Shown here: positions 44,772-53,680 of the stretch, in pieces
How positions within the stretch are numbered: the first letter of the stretch is position 1
Layout: every line of letters begins with the position of its first letter
Source: an uncultured Steroidobacter sp.
GTDB lineage: Bacteria > Pseudomonadota > Gammaproteobacteria > Steroidobacterales > Steroidobacteraceae
Length of the DNA stretch: 64,000 bases
Direction of reading: 5' to 3'
NCBI GenBank assembly: GCA_938008435.1
Contig: CALLKK010000002.1
Span: 1 to 64,000 of the forward strand
The notes under the pieces: model-generated
The model's database searches: none
What the model was told of the DNA's origin: nothing
The model's input: only the letters and a program-made list of their open reading frames with translations
Program-made: the position numbers and the translations under genes

Positions 44772-45264
44772 CGTTCTCGCCTCGACTTATTGCCAAGTAA
44801 CCGTTCTGAAAGGATTATTGTAAGTTTTTCAGGGCGTAGTCGAACCCAATTAGCTGAGCTTACCGCTAACATTTATCTCGATCATTGATGCATGCACGTT
44901 ATGTAGTGGTACCTGGCAAAACGGATCTGCGCACCATCGTTGGGATAGCCCGAAAGACACGTATTCAGTTTAGGTGTCGCTGAATCGCGTCATGAGGCTA
45001 AGTCTCAGGAAGGAGCGAGCAAAGACCTTTACCGACTTGGAGGGGGCCACTCACCATATTGTCGGTTTAAGCAGACTTTTCCCGTATGCGCCGCGACTCG
45101 ACAATAATCGCAGACGTGGTTCACACCCTACCGCGTCCACTGGCGGTACGCTTCTTCGAATTCCCGGGACTCGGTCCATGCGTTGCGCCAGGATGAGGAC
45201 ACTTAGTCGTTGCTTCGGGCTCCGAAGAGGCAACCTACGATCGGATGTTCATCGAGGATCATCA
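44772..45264. other. Divergent intergenic region
   Basis: About 490 bp without a recognisable gene, between the adenylating-enzyme gene (minus) and the secreted IPT/TIG-like gene (plus). A small hairpin, GTTGC-TTCGG-GCT-CCGAA-GAG-GCAAC (45209-45234), lies just upstream of the ribosome site of the plus-strand gene and might affect its mRNA. No clear promoter was identified. Confidence 0.4.
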
Positions 45265-46332
45265 ATGAAACTGCATCTTTCATCGCTGTGCATATTGGCT
45301 GCCGCATCGAGCCTCGCAACTTACACTCATGCGGCACCTTCGCTGTCTCAAGTTTCAGGGACAGTTTCTCACGGTAGCTCGGTGACCGTCACGGGAAGCA
45401 ATTTCGGCAGCAAGGAGAAGGCATCTCCATTAGTATTCGATGATTTTGAAGCCGGCAGCAGCGGCTCCAAAGTAATGATGTCGAAGGCCGTCGTAGGTCA
45501 ATGGCAAAGCGGCGCCGGTTACGATCAGCCTACCTATACGACGGAACGCGCCTATGCGGGCAGCAAGTCTGTCAAGCTCGCAGCTCGCCCCAATGCCTAT
45601 AATCTCTCCGTCAATCAGAACGGCAGCTTTCCGGTCATCTATATGGACTGGTGGGTACGTGTTGACCTTCTCGATAATGTTTCCCGCAATTGGAAGCCTT
45701 GGCGCGTCTACGGCGCAAACGACAAGTTGCAGGTAAACGGCGTGGTCATGTGCAACGGGAACGGACTCAGCTTCCTCAACGAACAACGAGAGGTAGGCTA
45801 TTGGTGGGGTGAGGGTGGCAGCTTCAGTAACGGTCAATGGCAGCATTTCCAGGTCATGATGAAGGCTTCATCTGCACCCAACGTCGCCGACGGCGCCATC
45901 AAACAATATATCAATGGAAAGCTGGTAAGCGATCACAAAGGTCTCGTGACTCGCACAACATCTGCACACTGGGATCAAATTCGAATTGGTCACTACTGGG
46001 CTACCGAAGCCGTGGACGCCTGCACCAGCAACAGTGGCGCGAACATCTATCTCGATAACGTGTACATCGACACGTCGTGGGCGCATATCGAGCTCGGCAA
46101 CGCGAGCACGTACTCCGCTTCTACGAAGCGTGAAATCCAGATCCCGACGCGGTGGTCGTCAAACTCGATAACATTTACCGTGAATGCCAGCTCCTTCCCG
46201 TCCGGTTCAACCGCCTACCTATATGTGACCGATGCGAACGGAGAGGTGAATGCGAACGGATTCCCCGTGGTTATCGGAGCCGGCTCAGCGGAGAAAGTGC
46301 CGGCCCCACCCGCCAACGTCTCCGTGCAGTAG
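45265..46332 (+). CDS. Secreted IPT/TIG-like protein with a lectin/lyase-like beta domain
   Basis: 355-residue exported protein. Signal peptide residues 1-23 end in THAAPS. A short IPT/TIG-like beta segment follows (SLSQVSGTVSHGSSVTVTGSNFG), then a domain of about 200 residues with jelly-roll character, as in concanavalin-like lectins or polysaccharide lyases: VIYMDWWVRVDLL, VGYWWGEGG, GQWQHFQVMMKAS and ANIYLDNVYIDTSWAHIELG. The last 60 residues form another beta unit and a Pro/Ala tail. The start ATG at 45265 with GAGGAT upstream is chosen because the signal peptide begins there; the frame is open further upstream. No catalytic residues can be assigned. It may bind or cleave the surface glycan. 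Confidence 0.75.
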   Translation: MKLHLSSLCILAAASSLATYTHAAPSLSQVSGTVSHGSSVTVTGSNFGSKEKASPLVFDDFEAGSSGSKVMMSKAVVGQWQSGAGYDQPTYTTERAYAGSKSVKLAARPNAYNLSVNQNGSFPVIYMDWWVRVDLLDNVSRNWKPWRVYGANDKLQVNGVVMCNGNGLSFLNEQREVGYWWGEGGSFSNGQWQHFQVMMKASSAPNVADGAIKQYINGKLVSDHKGLVTRTTSAHWDQIRIGHYWATEAVDACTSNSGANIYLDNVYIDTSWAHIELGNASTYSASTKREIQIPTRWSSNSITFTVNASSFPSGSTAYLYVTDANGEVNANGFPVVIGAGSAEKVPAPPANVSVQ

Positions 46333-46358
46333 CTTGAACCAAGGTTAGGGATACCTTT

Positions 46359-46390
46359 AAGGGGCACTGAACGGTGCCCCTTTTTCTTTT
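46359..46390 (+). terminator. Rho-independent terminator
   Basis: Perfect 9-bp stem AAGGGGCAC (46359-46367) / GTGCCCCTT (46374-46382) with loop TGAACG, running into TTTTTCTTTT at 46381-46390, 27 bp after the stop of the secreted IPT/TIG-like gene. It is the clearest intrinsic terminator in the window. Confidence 0.92.
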
Positions 46391-46512
46391 CGATCACAGC
46401 CCCACAGCGGACAAAGAAGCAGTGCAATATCCTCCGAAACAAGGGGCCGTCGACCACGCCCGGTCTCCTCGCAGTTACAATGATGACCTCCCCCGAAGAA
46501 TGACACCACAAG

Positions 46513-47643
46513 ATGAAGGTCGCGTTTCTCATAGATACGATCAGCACAGACACGGCCGGTACCCAGAAGCAGCTGCTCGAAATGATTCGACGCCTCGATC
46601 GAAGCACCTTCGAGCCGCAGCTCATTTGCCTATGGGAATCGCCCTGGATGAAGAAAAACTCCCTGCCATGCACGTGCACAGTGCTCGGCTACCGCGGTTT
46701 CCTCAAGACCAACTTTCCAGGCGTAGTCCGTCGATTGGCACGCATCATCTCTGAGCAGCGCATTGACATCGTCCATACTTTCTTCGAAGACTCCATTTTC
46801 GTGGCCTGGTTTTCTGCCGCATTCGCTCGCCCACGACCAGTGCTCCTTTCCAGCCGTCGTGACATCGGGCTTGGTCGAAAGAATCAACCTTGGTATCACT
46901 CCCTTTTTCGCCTCGCTCTGCCTTATGTGAATCGAAGCTTTGCAGGCATCGTCGCTAACAGCGAGGAGGTGCGCAGGTATGTCGCGCAACGGGAACGCAC
47001 CCCTCTGTCGAAGATAAAGGTCCATTACAACGGAGTCGCATTTCCGACTCATGATCCAGCCCCCGCTATCCCTGCCACCATCGCCGCTCACCCGAATGCC
47101 ACCTGGATCGCTATCTGTGCCAGTCTCACGCCAGTAAAGCGTCATGACCTGCTCTTCAACGCATTCGCCAGGCTGCCAATAGATGGCGCCTCCACCCCGC
47201 CTCGACTAATTCTATTGGGAGAGGGCCCCGAGCGGTCCACGCTCGAGTCATTAGCAAGCGACCTTGGAATCAGGGATCGCGTCCATTTCGAAGGAGCCGT
47301 AAAGGACGTCAACACCTACCTGCGACATGTCGATATCGGAGTTCTGTGCTCTGATCGAGAAGGGCTGTCGAACGCAATACTCGAATATATGGTGTACTCC
47401 CTTCCGGTCGTCGCCACTCGGGTCGGCGGCAACGTGGAGCTAGTAGATCATGATAACGGCCGCCTTGTGCCCCCGGACGATGTGGACGCCCTCGCCGCCG
47501 CATTGCGCGAGCTCATTGACGATGAACCATTACGCCACCGTCTCGGCGCAGCTTCCCGCCGCAAAGTCAGCGAGCGTTTTTCCTGGGAGCGCTCGATGCG
47601 CACGATCGAGGATTATTATCGTTCGCTTGCGCCATCGAACTAG
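46513..47643 (+). CDS. Family 4 glycosyltransferase
   Basis: 376-residue GT-B retaining enzyme. The N-terminal part starts KVAFLIDTISTDTAGTQKQLLEMI and the linker includes VANSEEVRRYV and VHYNGV. The C-terminal nucleotide-sugar domain has ICASLTPVKRHDLLFNAF, LILLGEGPERS, FEGAVKDV and the E-x7-E motif in CSDREGLSNAILEYMVYSLPVVATRVGG. Downstream of the strong terminator, so it should have its own promoter; TACAAT at 46476-46481 is a candidate -10. It converges with the next GT4 gene. Donor unknown. Confidence 0.9.
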   Translation: MKVAFLIDTISTDTAGTQKQLLEMIRRLDRSTFEPQLICLWESPWMKKNSLPCTCTVLGYRGFLKTNFPGVVRRLARIISEQRIDIVHTFFEDSIFVAWFSAAFARPRPVLLSSRRDIGLGRKNQPWYHSLFRLALPYVNRSFAGIVANSEEVRRYVAQRERTPLSKIKVHYNGVAFPTHDPAPAIPATIAAHPNATWIAICASLTPVKRHDLLFNAFARLPIDGASTPPRLILLGEGPERSTLESLASDLGIRDRVHFEGAVKDVNTYLRHVDIGVLCSDREGLSNAILEYMVYSLPVVATRVGGNVELVDHDNGRLVPPDDVDALAAALRELIDDEPLRHRLGAASRRKVSERFSWERSMRTIEDYYRSLAPSN

Positions 47644-47685
47644 CGCCGTGCGCCCGCCAAAGCACAAACGACCAATAGCTAGACC

Positions 47686-48819
47686 CTATTGGGGGACTAG
47701 ACGTTCATACAGGCGAGAATAGGCTTCGAACATTTGCTCACTCGAGTACTCGCGACGCAAGCGCTCCCATGCATTATCGGCCAGGCGTCTTCCCAAGTCC
47801 GGCTGCCGCACCAGACGTTCGATCGCCTGTGCGAGTACCTGCGGGTTGCTCTTGGGTACCACAATGCCTGTCTCGCCATCCACGATGAGCTTCGGTACGT
47901 CACCCACCGCGGTCACGATCGCCGGCACCTTCGACGCCACCGCTTCCAATAAGCTCATCGGCATCCCCTCATCCAGCGAAGGAAGAACGAAGATATCTGC
48001 CTCCGCCAACACGCTTCTGACGTCCTGTCGAAAGCCAAGCAACCGCACGCGGTCAGTTACACCGGCGCGTTCGATCTGCCGCTCGAGAACCGCTCTCAGC
48101 TCACCGTCTCCCACGATGTCCACTTGAACACAACCAATCGATGGATCCATCAACGACGCTGCAGCAACAAGATCACATTGCGCCTTCTGCTCCGACAATC
48201 TGGCCACGTTAAGCACGCGAATCGGCTCGCCTGGACGACGAACCCGCGTACACATCGAATAGTCCGAGAGAGCGATACCGTTCCTAATCAAGCTGATGCG
48301 ATCTTGCGCCACCTCGTGATCAAGCAGAATCCGCTGAATGTCCTCGGACACGGCCGCGATCGCAGGATAGTGCCGATACAGGCGCTTTTCGATCCGCATC
48401 ATGATTCGCATTTTCCACGGCGCATTTGCATCCACGAACCACAGGTGACATGTTGCAAAGATCTCTATACCCGATAAACGACGCAGGAAGTACGCGTATA
48501 CCGCCGGTTTGTATCCGTGCACGTGAATTAGATCGATCTGCAGACGCTGCAGCTCTCGCGCCGCTCTTGGAAGCTCAAACAGAACCCGAGCGTTCGCGAT
48601 TCTGATTCGATGCGCCTCAATCCCGTAATCGCGAGCGACCTCGACCAGATCAACTCTTTCGTCATCCCTCTGAACGATGCATCCGATCACAGGTTCAAAG
48701 TCACCCTTGACCAGCATTTCCCTTGACAGGTTAAGAATTACGCGTTCCGCACCGTAGATGCCACCTGACTCGATCAGATGAAGAACCCTGCGCCTCGCCC
48801 CCGTCGTGCCCATCCCCAC
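47686..48819 (-). CDS. Family 4 glycosyltransferase
   Basis: 377-residue GT-B enzyme starting VLHLIESGGIYGAERVILNLSREM, with DLIHVHGYKPAVYAYFLRR, AAVSEDIQRIL, RNGIALSDY, NVARLSEQKAQCDLV, VDIVGDGELRAVLE and E-x7-E in LPSLDEGMPMSLLEAVASKVPAIVTAVGDV. The start is a GTG at 48819 overlapping the preceding stop (TAGTG) or an ATG 6 nt later. It is the last gene of the GtrB-GtrA-GT39-GT4 minus-strand unit, so it probably builds or caps the same glycan. Confidence 0.9.
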   Translation of the reverse strand: MGMGTTGARRRVLHLIESGGIYGAERVILNLSREMLVKGDFEPVIGCIVQRDDERVDLVEVARDYGIEAHRIRIANARVLFELPRAARELQRLQIDLIHVHGYKPAVYAYFLRRLSGIEIFATCHLWFVDANAPWKMRIMMRIEKRLYRHYPAIAAVSEDIQRILLDHEVAQDRISLIRNGIALSDYSMCTRVRRPGEPIRVLNVARLSEQKAQCDLVAAASLMDPSIGCVQVDIVGDGELRAVLERQIERAGVTDRVRLLGFRQDVRSVLAEADIFVLPSLDEGMPMSLLEAVASKVPAIVTAVGDVPKLIVDGETGIVVPKSNPQVLAQAIERLVRQPDLGRRLADNAWERLRREYSSEQMFEAYSRLYERLVPQ

Positions 48820-50474
48820 TATTTCCTTGCGTAAATCTTGTACTTCAAGCCGTAGTCTCCGCCGCCGGCACCAGTCTTCTTGCCGCTCAACTCGAAATGC
48901 GCATCCAGCAAGTTCCTCACCGCTGGTGCTTCGTCCATGTTGAAATCGTCCTGGACGAGAATGAACTTGATGTCGTCCCAGCCGACGACGCTGCCGAACG
49001 TTTCAGGCGGCGTCGTATAAACGTCATAGAACTCAAAGCCCGATTCGAAACGATTCTCGAGCATATCGAACAGCACAAGGGTCGTTCGCTCTTCCCAGTT
49101 CTTGACATGTCGTTCTGTGAAGGTCAGGCCCTCGCGCCGGTCACTCTCCAGCAAGCGCTCCACGACGGCACGTGTTCGCTCGATGCAGCGCGTGTTCTTC
49201 GGCAGAGTTATCGCGTCAAAACCCAGTACATAAATGGCGTGGTCTGACGCGTTCTCTGAGACCCACTCAACCAGTTCTGTATACGGTGCAGCACGAAGGA
49301 ACAACACCTGTCGTATCGACTGCGCTCCCAACACAGCCAGCAGCAACCCTGCTGCAACGATTGTCCAACTACGGTTACGCACGCTGCTTAGCGCGTACGC
49401 CGCCATTACATAGAACACAGGCAGTGCCGGCAGCATCCAATACGCGCGCATTTGCCGGATCAGGCTGAACAGCAAGAGCCAGCCCACGGCTACTACGGCT
49501 ATCGTCTTTATCTTCGACGATGCCAATGCGCGGTCACGAAACCCGACCCAGCATCCGGCGACGATGACTGGTACCGCTATCCACCCCGTGCCGCGCAGGA
49601 TCGTGATAAATTGATCGCCCCATTCGAGCCACGGCGAAATATCGTCCTTGTAGTTCGCCATGCGAAGCTTGAGATACAAGAGCGGATCGAACAGTGGAGA
49701 GCCCGCAGAGACACAAAAGAGAAAGAACGACACCCCAGCGAGGAGAACGAAGCGCCCGAATCCTTCTCGCAATCCGTGTACCCGAAGCAGATCAATGGCA
49801 AGAAATATCGCAAGAAACGCACCATGTAGCTTCTGTCCAGCGGCCACCCCTAACAGAACCGCACTGACCATCAGCCATCCGTAATGCCGACCAGCCTCTG
49901 AGCGCAAATAAGAAAGCAAACCCGCGGCGCAATAGAACGACAGAAATGAATCAGGCCGCGCCACGATGCCCGACCATATTACGTTGTAAGACAACGCATA
50001 CATCGCCACCACGACGACCGACGCCCAACCGGACCATCGATGTTCTAGAACCTGCCGCGCTATACGATAAACAAACCAGAGCGTGATGAGATCGACCGCC
50101 AACGTGATCCAGCGATATGCGAGCACGTAAGCACCAGGATCCCCGTAGAAATCTCGGTAGGCATCCGCCACAACGTTGAGGCCGATCCCGGTGTCCACCA
50201 AGCCCAACGCGACCTTGGTAAGATAGACGACGATGCACACGAGACCATACACCCAGCTCTCGATGTACATCCGCTGCGGCGGCGCATGGCCGAACCACAC
50301 TAGAAACCCTCCCTCGAAAGCCGTATCGTCGTCTACTGTGATGTGCGGCGCCCCTGACCCGATCACCAGACAGCGCAGCACTATCGTCACTGCGAACACG
50401 ACCAACAGAGCAAGACTGGTTGGACTGAGCGCTGCCCGACTCATCCGCACAGAGATTGCTTTCATCCTCGCCAC
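48819..50474 (-). CDS. GT39/ArnT-like membrane glycosyltransferase
   Basis: 551-residue polytopic membrane protein, about 10-11 helices over the first 400 residues, with a soluble C-terminal domain of about 150 residues. The first periplasmic loop contains TVDDDTAFEGG, reminiscent of the Asp-rich loop of protein O-mannosyltransferase / ArnT GT-C enzymes, and later ARPDSFLSFYCAAGLLSYL matches the dolichol/undecaprenyl-phosphate-sugar-utilising pattern. With GtrA and GtrB just upstream, it should be the GtrC-type transferase that moves a sugar from undecaprenyl phosphate to a periplasmic glycan. GTG start at 50474 or ATG at 50465. It begins 1 bp after the gtrA stop. Confidence 0.82.
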   Translation of the reverse strand: MARMKAISVRMSRAALSPTSLALLVVFAVTIVLRCLVIGSGAPHITVDDDTAFEGGFLVWFGHAPPQRMYIESWVYGLVCIVVYLTKVALGLVDTGIGLNVVADAYRDFYGDPGAYVLAYRWITLAVDLITLWFVYRIARQVLEHRWSGWASVVVVAMYALSYNVIWSGIVARPDSFLSFYCAAGLLSYLRSEAGRHYGWLMVSAVLLGVAAGQKLHGAFLAIFLAIDLLRVHGLREGFGRFVLLAGVSFFLFCVSAGSPLFDPLLYLKLRMANYKDDISPWLEWGDQFITILRGTGWIAVPVIVAGCWVGFRDRALASSKIKTIAVVAVGWLLLFSLIRQMRAYWMLPALPVFYVMAAYALSSVRNRSWTIVAAGLLLAVLGAQSIRQVLFLRAAPYTELVEWVSENASDHAIYVLGFDAITLPKNTRCIERTRAVVERLLESDRREGLTFTERHVKNWEERTTLVLFDMLENRFESGFEFYDVYTTPPETFGSVVGWDDIKFILVQDDFNMDEAPAVRNLLDAHFELSGKKTGAGGGDYGLKYKIYARK

Positions 50475-50475
50475 C

Positions 50476-50877
50476 CTATCTCTTGCGTGCCCGAGTGTCG
50501 CCCGTAAACACCCAGCATCTGTTGCCAGTGAAGTTTGTTGCGAGCGAGAACGCGATCGCTACGCCTTGTGCCAGTTCGGGACTCATACCCATTCCGCGAG
50601 TCAGCAACGCCAACACCGCCAGATTCACCCCAAGAGAGAGCACATTTACCGCCAAAAACCGTAAGAACTCGCTTCGTCTCGCGCGACCTTGCACTCGAAA
50701 CGTAAACCGCCTGTTCAGTACGTAGCTATTGAGCAGGCCGACCGCGTAACCGCTCGCAGAAGCGACAAGCAGAGGAACTCCGAAGATTCGAAACAACAGG
50801 ACGAACGTACAGAAATGCAGAGCGGTGTTGACAATGCCAACGAGCAAAAAAAGCACGAACTGCGCCGCCGCCCTCAT
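50476..50877 (-). CDS. gtrA: GtrA-like flippase for undecaprenyl-phosphate sugar
   Basis: 133-residue membrane protein with four predicted helices; FVLFLLVGIVNTALHFCTFVLLF at the N-terminus, then VGLLNSYVLNRRFTF and ATNFTGNRCWVF, hallmark GtrA sequences. In the Gtr systems GtrA moves undecaprenyl-phosphate-linked glucose to the periplasm. Its ATG overlaps the gtrB-like stop by 4 bp (ATGA). The position between gtrB-like and GT39 genes fits a three-part side-chain modification cassette. Confidence 0.9.
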   Translation of the reverse strand: MRAAAQFVLFLLVGIVNTALHFCTFVLLFRIFGVPLLVASASGYAVGLLNSYVLNRRFTFRVQGRARRSEFLRFLAVNVLSLGVNLAVLALLTRGMGMSPELAQGVAIAFSLATNFTGNRCWVFTGDTRARKR

Positions 50878-51878
50878 TGATCGAAGTTCACCTCGTCCTG
50901 AACGACATATAAAGGTCGACGCTTCACTTCTTCGTAGATGCGCCCCACGTACTCACCGAGAATACCGACGCAGATAAGCTGGACCCCTCCGACGAAGAGC
51001 ACGGCCGAGAATGTCGATGCCCATCCGGGAATGACGGTCTCCGGAAAGAACACTCTTTGAACGAGTCCGTACACCATGGCGACGAAGCTCACGCCGGCGC
51101 AGAGCAACCCGAACGCCGATGCTATCTTTAGCGGTATCTGCGAAAACGAAAGCACGCCGTCAATGGCGAACTTAAGCATCTTCTTAAACGGATACTTCGT
51201 CTCGCCTGCGTACCGTTCCTCCCTTACGAACTGAACTTCTCCCTGCTTGAATCCCAACCAGCTCACCATACCACGCACGAAGCGCGCTTGTTCACGCATC
51301 TTGCGGAGTTCCTTGAGCACACGCATGTCGATCAGACGAAAGTCCCCCGTGTCGACGGGAATCTGAACGGCGGTCATGCGCCGTAACAGACGGTAGAAGA
51401 TCTTCGCGGTTGTCTTCTTGAACCAAGTCTCGCCCTTACGATGAGTGCGGACCCCGTAAACGACATGATAGCCCTGCCGCCATTTCTCGAGCATTTCAGC
51501 AATGACTTCTGGCGGATCCTGCAGATCGGCATCGATAACCACGATAGCCAGCCCGCGACAGCGATCCATGCCTGCGGTAATGGCGATCTGATGACCGAAG
51601 TTGCGGGAGAAGTTGATCAGCTTGACTCTTCGATCAGTCCTGCAGATCTCCTGCGCGAGTTCCAGCGTGCGATCACGACTTCCGTCGTTAACAAGAATAA
51701 TCTCGTAAGACGACACGCATCGCTCAAGGGCCGCTGTGAGGCGCTCGTACATCGCTCGGATAACAAGCTCCTCGTTATAGAGCGGTACCACCACGCTCAA
51801 TGTGACGGAAGAAGGAACGTGCTCGTCTTGGTGCGTAGCCGGCTTCGTTACGACCACCTGTTCAGTTAGTTCTTTCAT
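50874..51878 (-). CDS. gtrB: GtrB-like undecaprenyl-phosphate sugar transferase
   Basis: 334-residue GT2 with two C-terminal membrane helices (about 245-300). Motifs: LSVVVPLYNEELVIRAMYERL, YEIILVNDGSRDRT, VKLINFSRNFGHQIAITAGMD, VVIDADLQDPPEVI, DTGDFRLID and ERYAGETKYPFKKMLKFAIDGVLSFSQIPLK, all typical of GtrB / bactoprenol-phosphate glucosyltransferases. It makes the lipid-linked monosaccharide for the downstream GtrA and GT39 proteins. The sugar (glucose or another) is not certain. It diverges from the O-antigen ligase gene across about 280 bp. Confidence 0.9.
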   Translation of the reverse strand: MKELTEQVVVTKPATHQDEHVPSSVTLSVVVPLYNEELVIRAMYERLTAALERCVSSYEIILVNDGSRDRTLELAQEICRTDRRVKLINFSRNFGHQIAITAGMDRCRGLAIVVIDADLQDPPEVIAEMLEKWRQGYHVVYGVRTHRKGETWFKKTTAKIFYRLLRRMTAVQIPVDTGDFRLIDMRVLKELRKMREQARFVRGMVSWLGFKQGEVQFVREERYAGETKYPFKKMLKFAIDGVLSFSQIPLKIASAFGLLCAGVSFVAMVYGLVQRVFFPETVIPGWASTFSAVLFVGGVQLICVGILGEYVGRIYEEVKRRPLYVVQDEVNFDQ

Positions 51879-52161
51879 TCTCGGTCTCTGGGATTTCTAG
51901 TTCGCGCTTACCGCAGAGCACTTGTCCGCCGCCAGTCTGCAAGGCTTAGACAGCTCGAATAAACGCGACCAACGCACTAGGCGCTAATTGATACAGCCCT
52001 GACTCGCTCCGCGCGCTAGCATTAAACGGCCGATGGCAAGTGCTCTATACTAGGGGCCGTCCGCGCAGAAGACCCGTAACGCGATCACATATTAGTAAAA
52101 TACTAGCGTTTTCAATGGCTTGCGCTGAGATCGCGCGCCCTTCCGCATCTGAAATAGCCCT

Positions 52162-53601
52162 GTGTCCATGCCCGCCAGCACACCGCCGCCATACCCCACG
52201 TTGAGACTCCCGCAGATCGCAGTCTTCAACCTCCTGATCTTCGCATGGTGGCTTGAAGTCGGATTGCGCGTTTCGCTTCTGGCCGCCATTCGCTTTGAGT
52301 TTCTTTTGGCGGCTACCTGCATTGTGATGGCCGTGTTACACGCACAGGCCACACCGCGACCCCGAATCCGCCCAAAGGCTGAAAGCAACTCTGACATCAT
52401 CAAGTGCAGCGTCGTTTTTGTCATCGTGCTGGCGCTTAGCCTCCCTTTTGCCCTCAATTTTCAGATTGCGTGGAATTCATTCTTCAACCGGGTAGTTAAG
52501 CTCGCGATTATCGGCCTGCTGCTACCTCAGTTCGTCGTTTCACCCTTTACGCTGCGTATTTATCTATTTACCACCCTTCTGGCCTTCCTGAAGATTGGCC
52601 AGGAGGCCTTTCTCGGCAAGGTGACCGGTAGCATGGTGTGGTACAACCAAGGCGTGCCACGACTACACGGCGAACCCGGCACCATGTTCGGACATCCGAA
52701 CTCATTGTCGGGTAAGACAGTCAGCTTATTGCCGTGGATGTGGTACATCTACCCGACGGTCCAGCGTCACTGGGTCAAGCTGCTACTAATTCTTCAGCTT
52801 GTATTTTCAATCAACATCATCATCTTCACTGGCTCACGCACAGGCTATCTGACTGTAATAGCAGTTGCTTTGCTCACAATTGCTCTGGCAAAGAAGTATC
52901 GCGGACGCCTCCTGATTGCATTCGTCGCTGCAGCCATTGCCACGGTCATATTCGTTCCGCAAGAGTATAAAGACCGGTTCACGTCCGCATTCACGGGTGT
53001 GGAGGCAGAGGGCAAATCTGCCGATACGCGTAAAGCTCTCTTCTTCGACTCCCTACAAGCATTCGCGGACAACCCCATTGGGGTTGGAATTAGCTGTTTT
53101 CCGCTGTATCAAGCAATTCACAAGCGGAATGCACAGGATACGCATAACCTCTACACTCAGCTTCTTGCCGAAACTGGCCTTCAAGGCTTTCTCTGCTTCC
53201 TTGCTCTCCTATATGTGGTGCTCCGAAAGGCATTTCGCTGCCGCAAGGTCTTCATGAGTCTCATAGGGAAACTGGAACAGAGTGCCCCATCCAATCCTTC
53301 CGACGAAGCGATCAATAGCGAACTACGAGACGTGCGCCTGCTACTGGCGACCACAAACGCGCTGATCGTTTTCACGTTCACGCGACTCGCACTCGGCGTA
53401 TTCGGCCACGATCTGCTCGAGATCTACTGGTGGCTTGCCGCAGGAACGGCAATGGCTTTACACAACATGAGGCTCGTTGCAGAACGTCGGTGCGAAGTGC
53501 TACTTCAAAAAAATGCCAGCGGCGCCGATTTGGCGCTTTCCCACACCGTCCGGCATGAGAGGTACAAGTCCCCGCGATACCCACTGCAGCGCAAACTGTG
53601 A
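52162..53601 (+). CDS. O-antigen ligase/polymerase family protein (Wzy_C)
   Basis: 479-residue polytopic protein, about 10-12 membrane helices, with a large periplasmic loop carrying Wzy_C-type motifs: FTGSRTGYLTVIAVALL, and DTHNLYTQLLAETGLQGFLCFL, the His/Asn-x-x-Leu pattern of WaaL/Wzy proteins. It could polymerise lipid-linked repeat units (Wzy) or ligate glycan to an acceptor (WaaL or PglL-like); sequence alone does not decide. Start is GTG at 52162 or ATG at 52168, neither with a good ribosome site. The upstream gap has TATACT as a weak -10. Confidence 0.85.
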   Translation: MSMPASTPPPYPTLRLPQIAVFNLLIFAWWLEVGLRVSLLAAIRFEFLLAATCIVMAVLHAQATPRPRIRPKAESNSDIIKCSVVFVIVLALSLPFALNFQIAWNSFFNRVVKLAIIGLLLPQFVVSPFTLRIYLFTTLLAFLKIGQEAFLGKVTGSMVWYNQGVPRLHGEPGTMFGHPNSLSGKTVSLLPWMWYIYPTVQRHWVKLLLILQLVFSINIIIFTGSRTGYLTVIAVALLTIALAKKYRGRLLIAFVAAAIATVIFVPQEYKDRFTSAFTGVEAEGKSADTRKALFFDSLQAFADNPIGVGISCFPLYQAIHKRNAQDTHNLYTQLLAETGLQGFLCFLALLYVVLRKAFRCRKVFMSLIGKLEQSAPSNPSDEAINSELRDVRLLLATTNALIVFTFTRLALGVFGHDLLEIYWWLAAGTAMALHNMRLVAERRCEVLLQKNASGADLALSHTVRHERYKSPRYPLQRKL

Positions 53602-53680
53602 TCCGTCGACAACCTCCTCGCAGCCGCTCCGCTATTATTTGAAAGCTCTTTGCAGGAAAGGACCTTCGAGCGCTCTTCAC

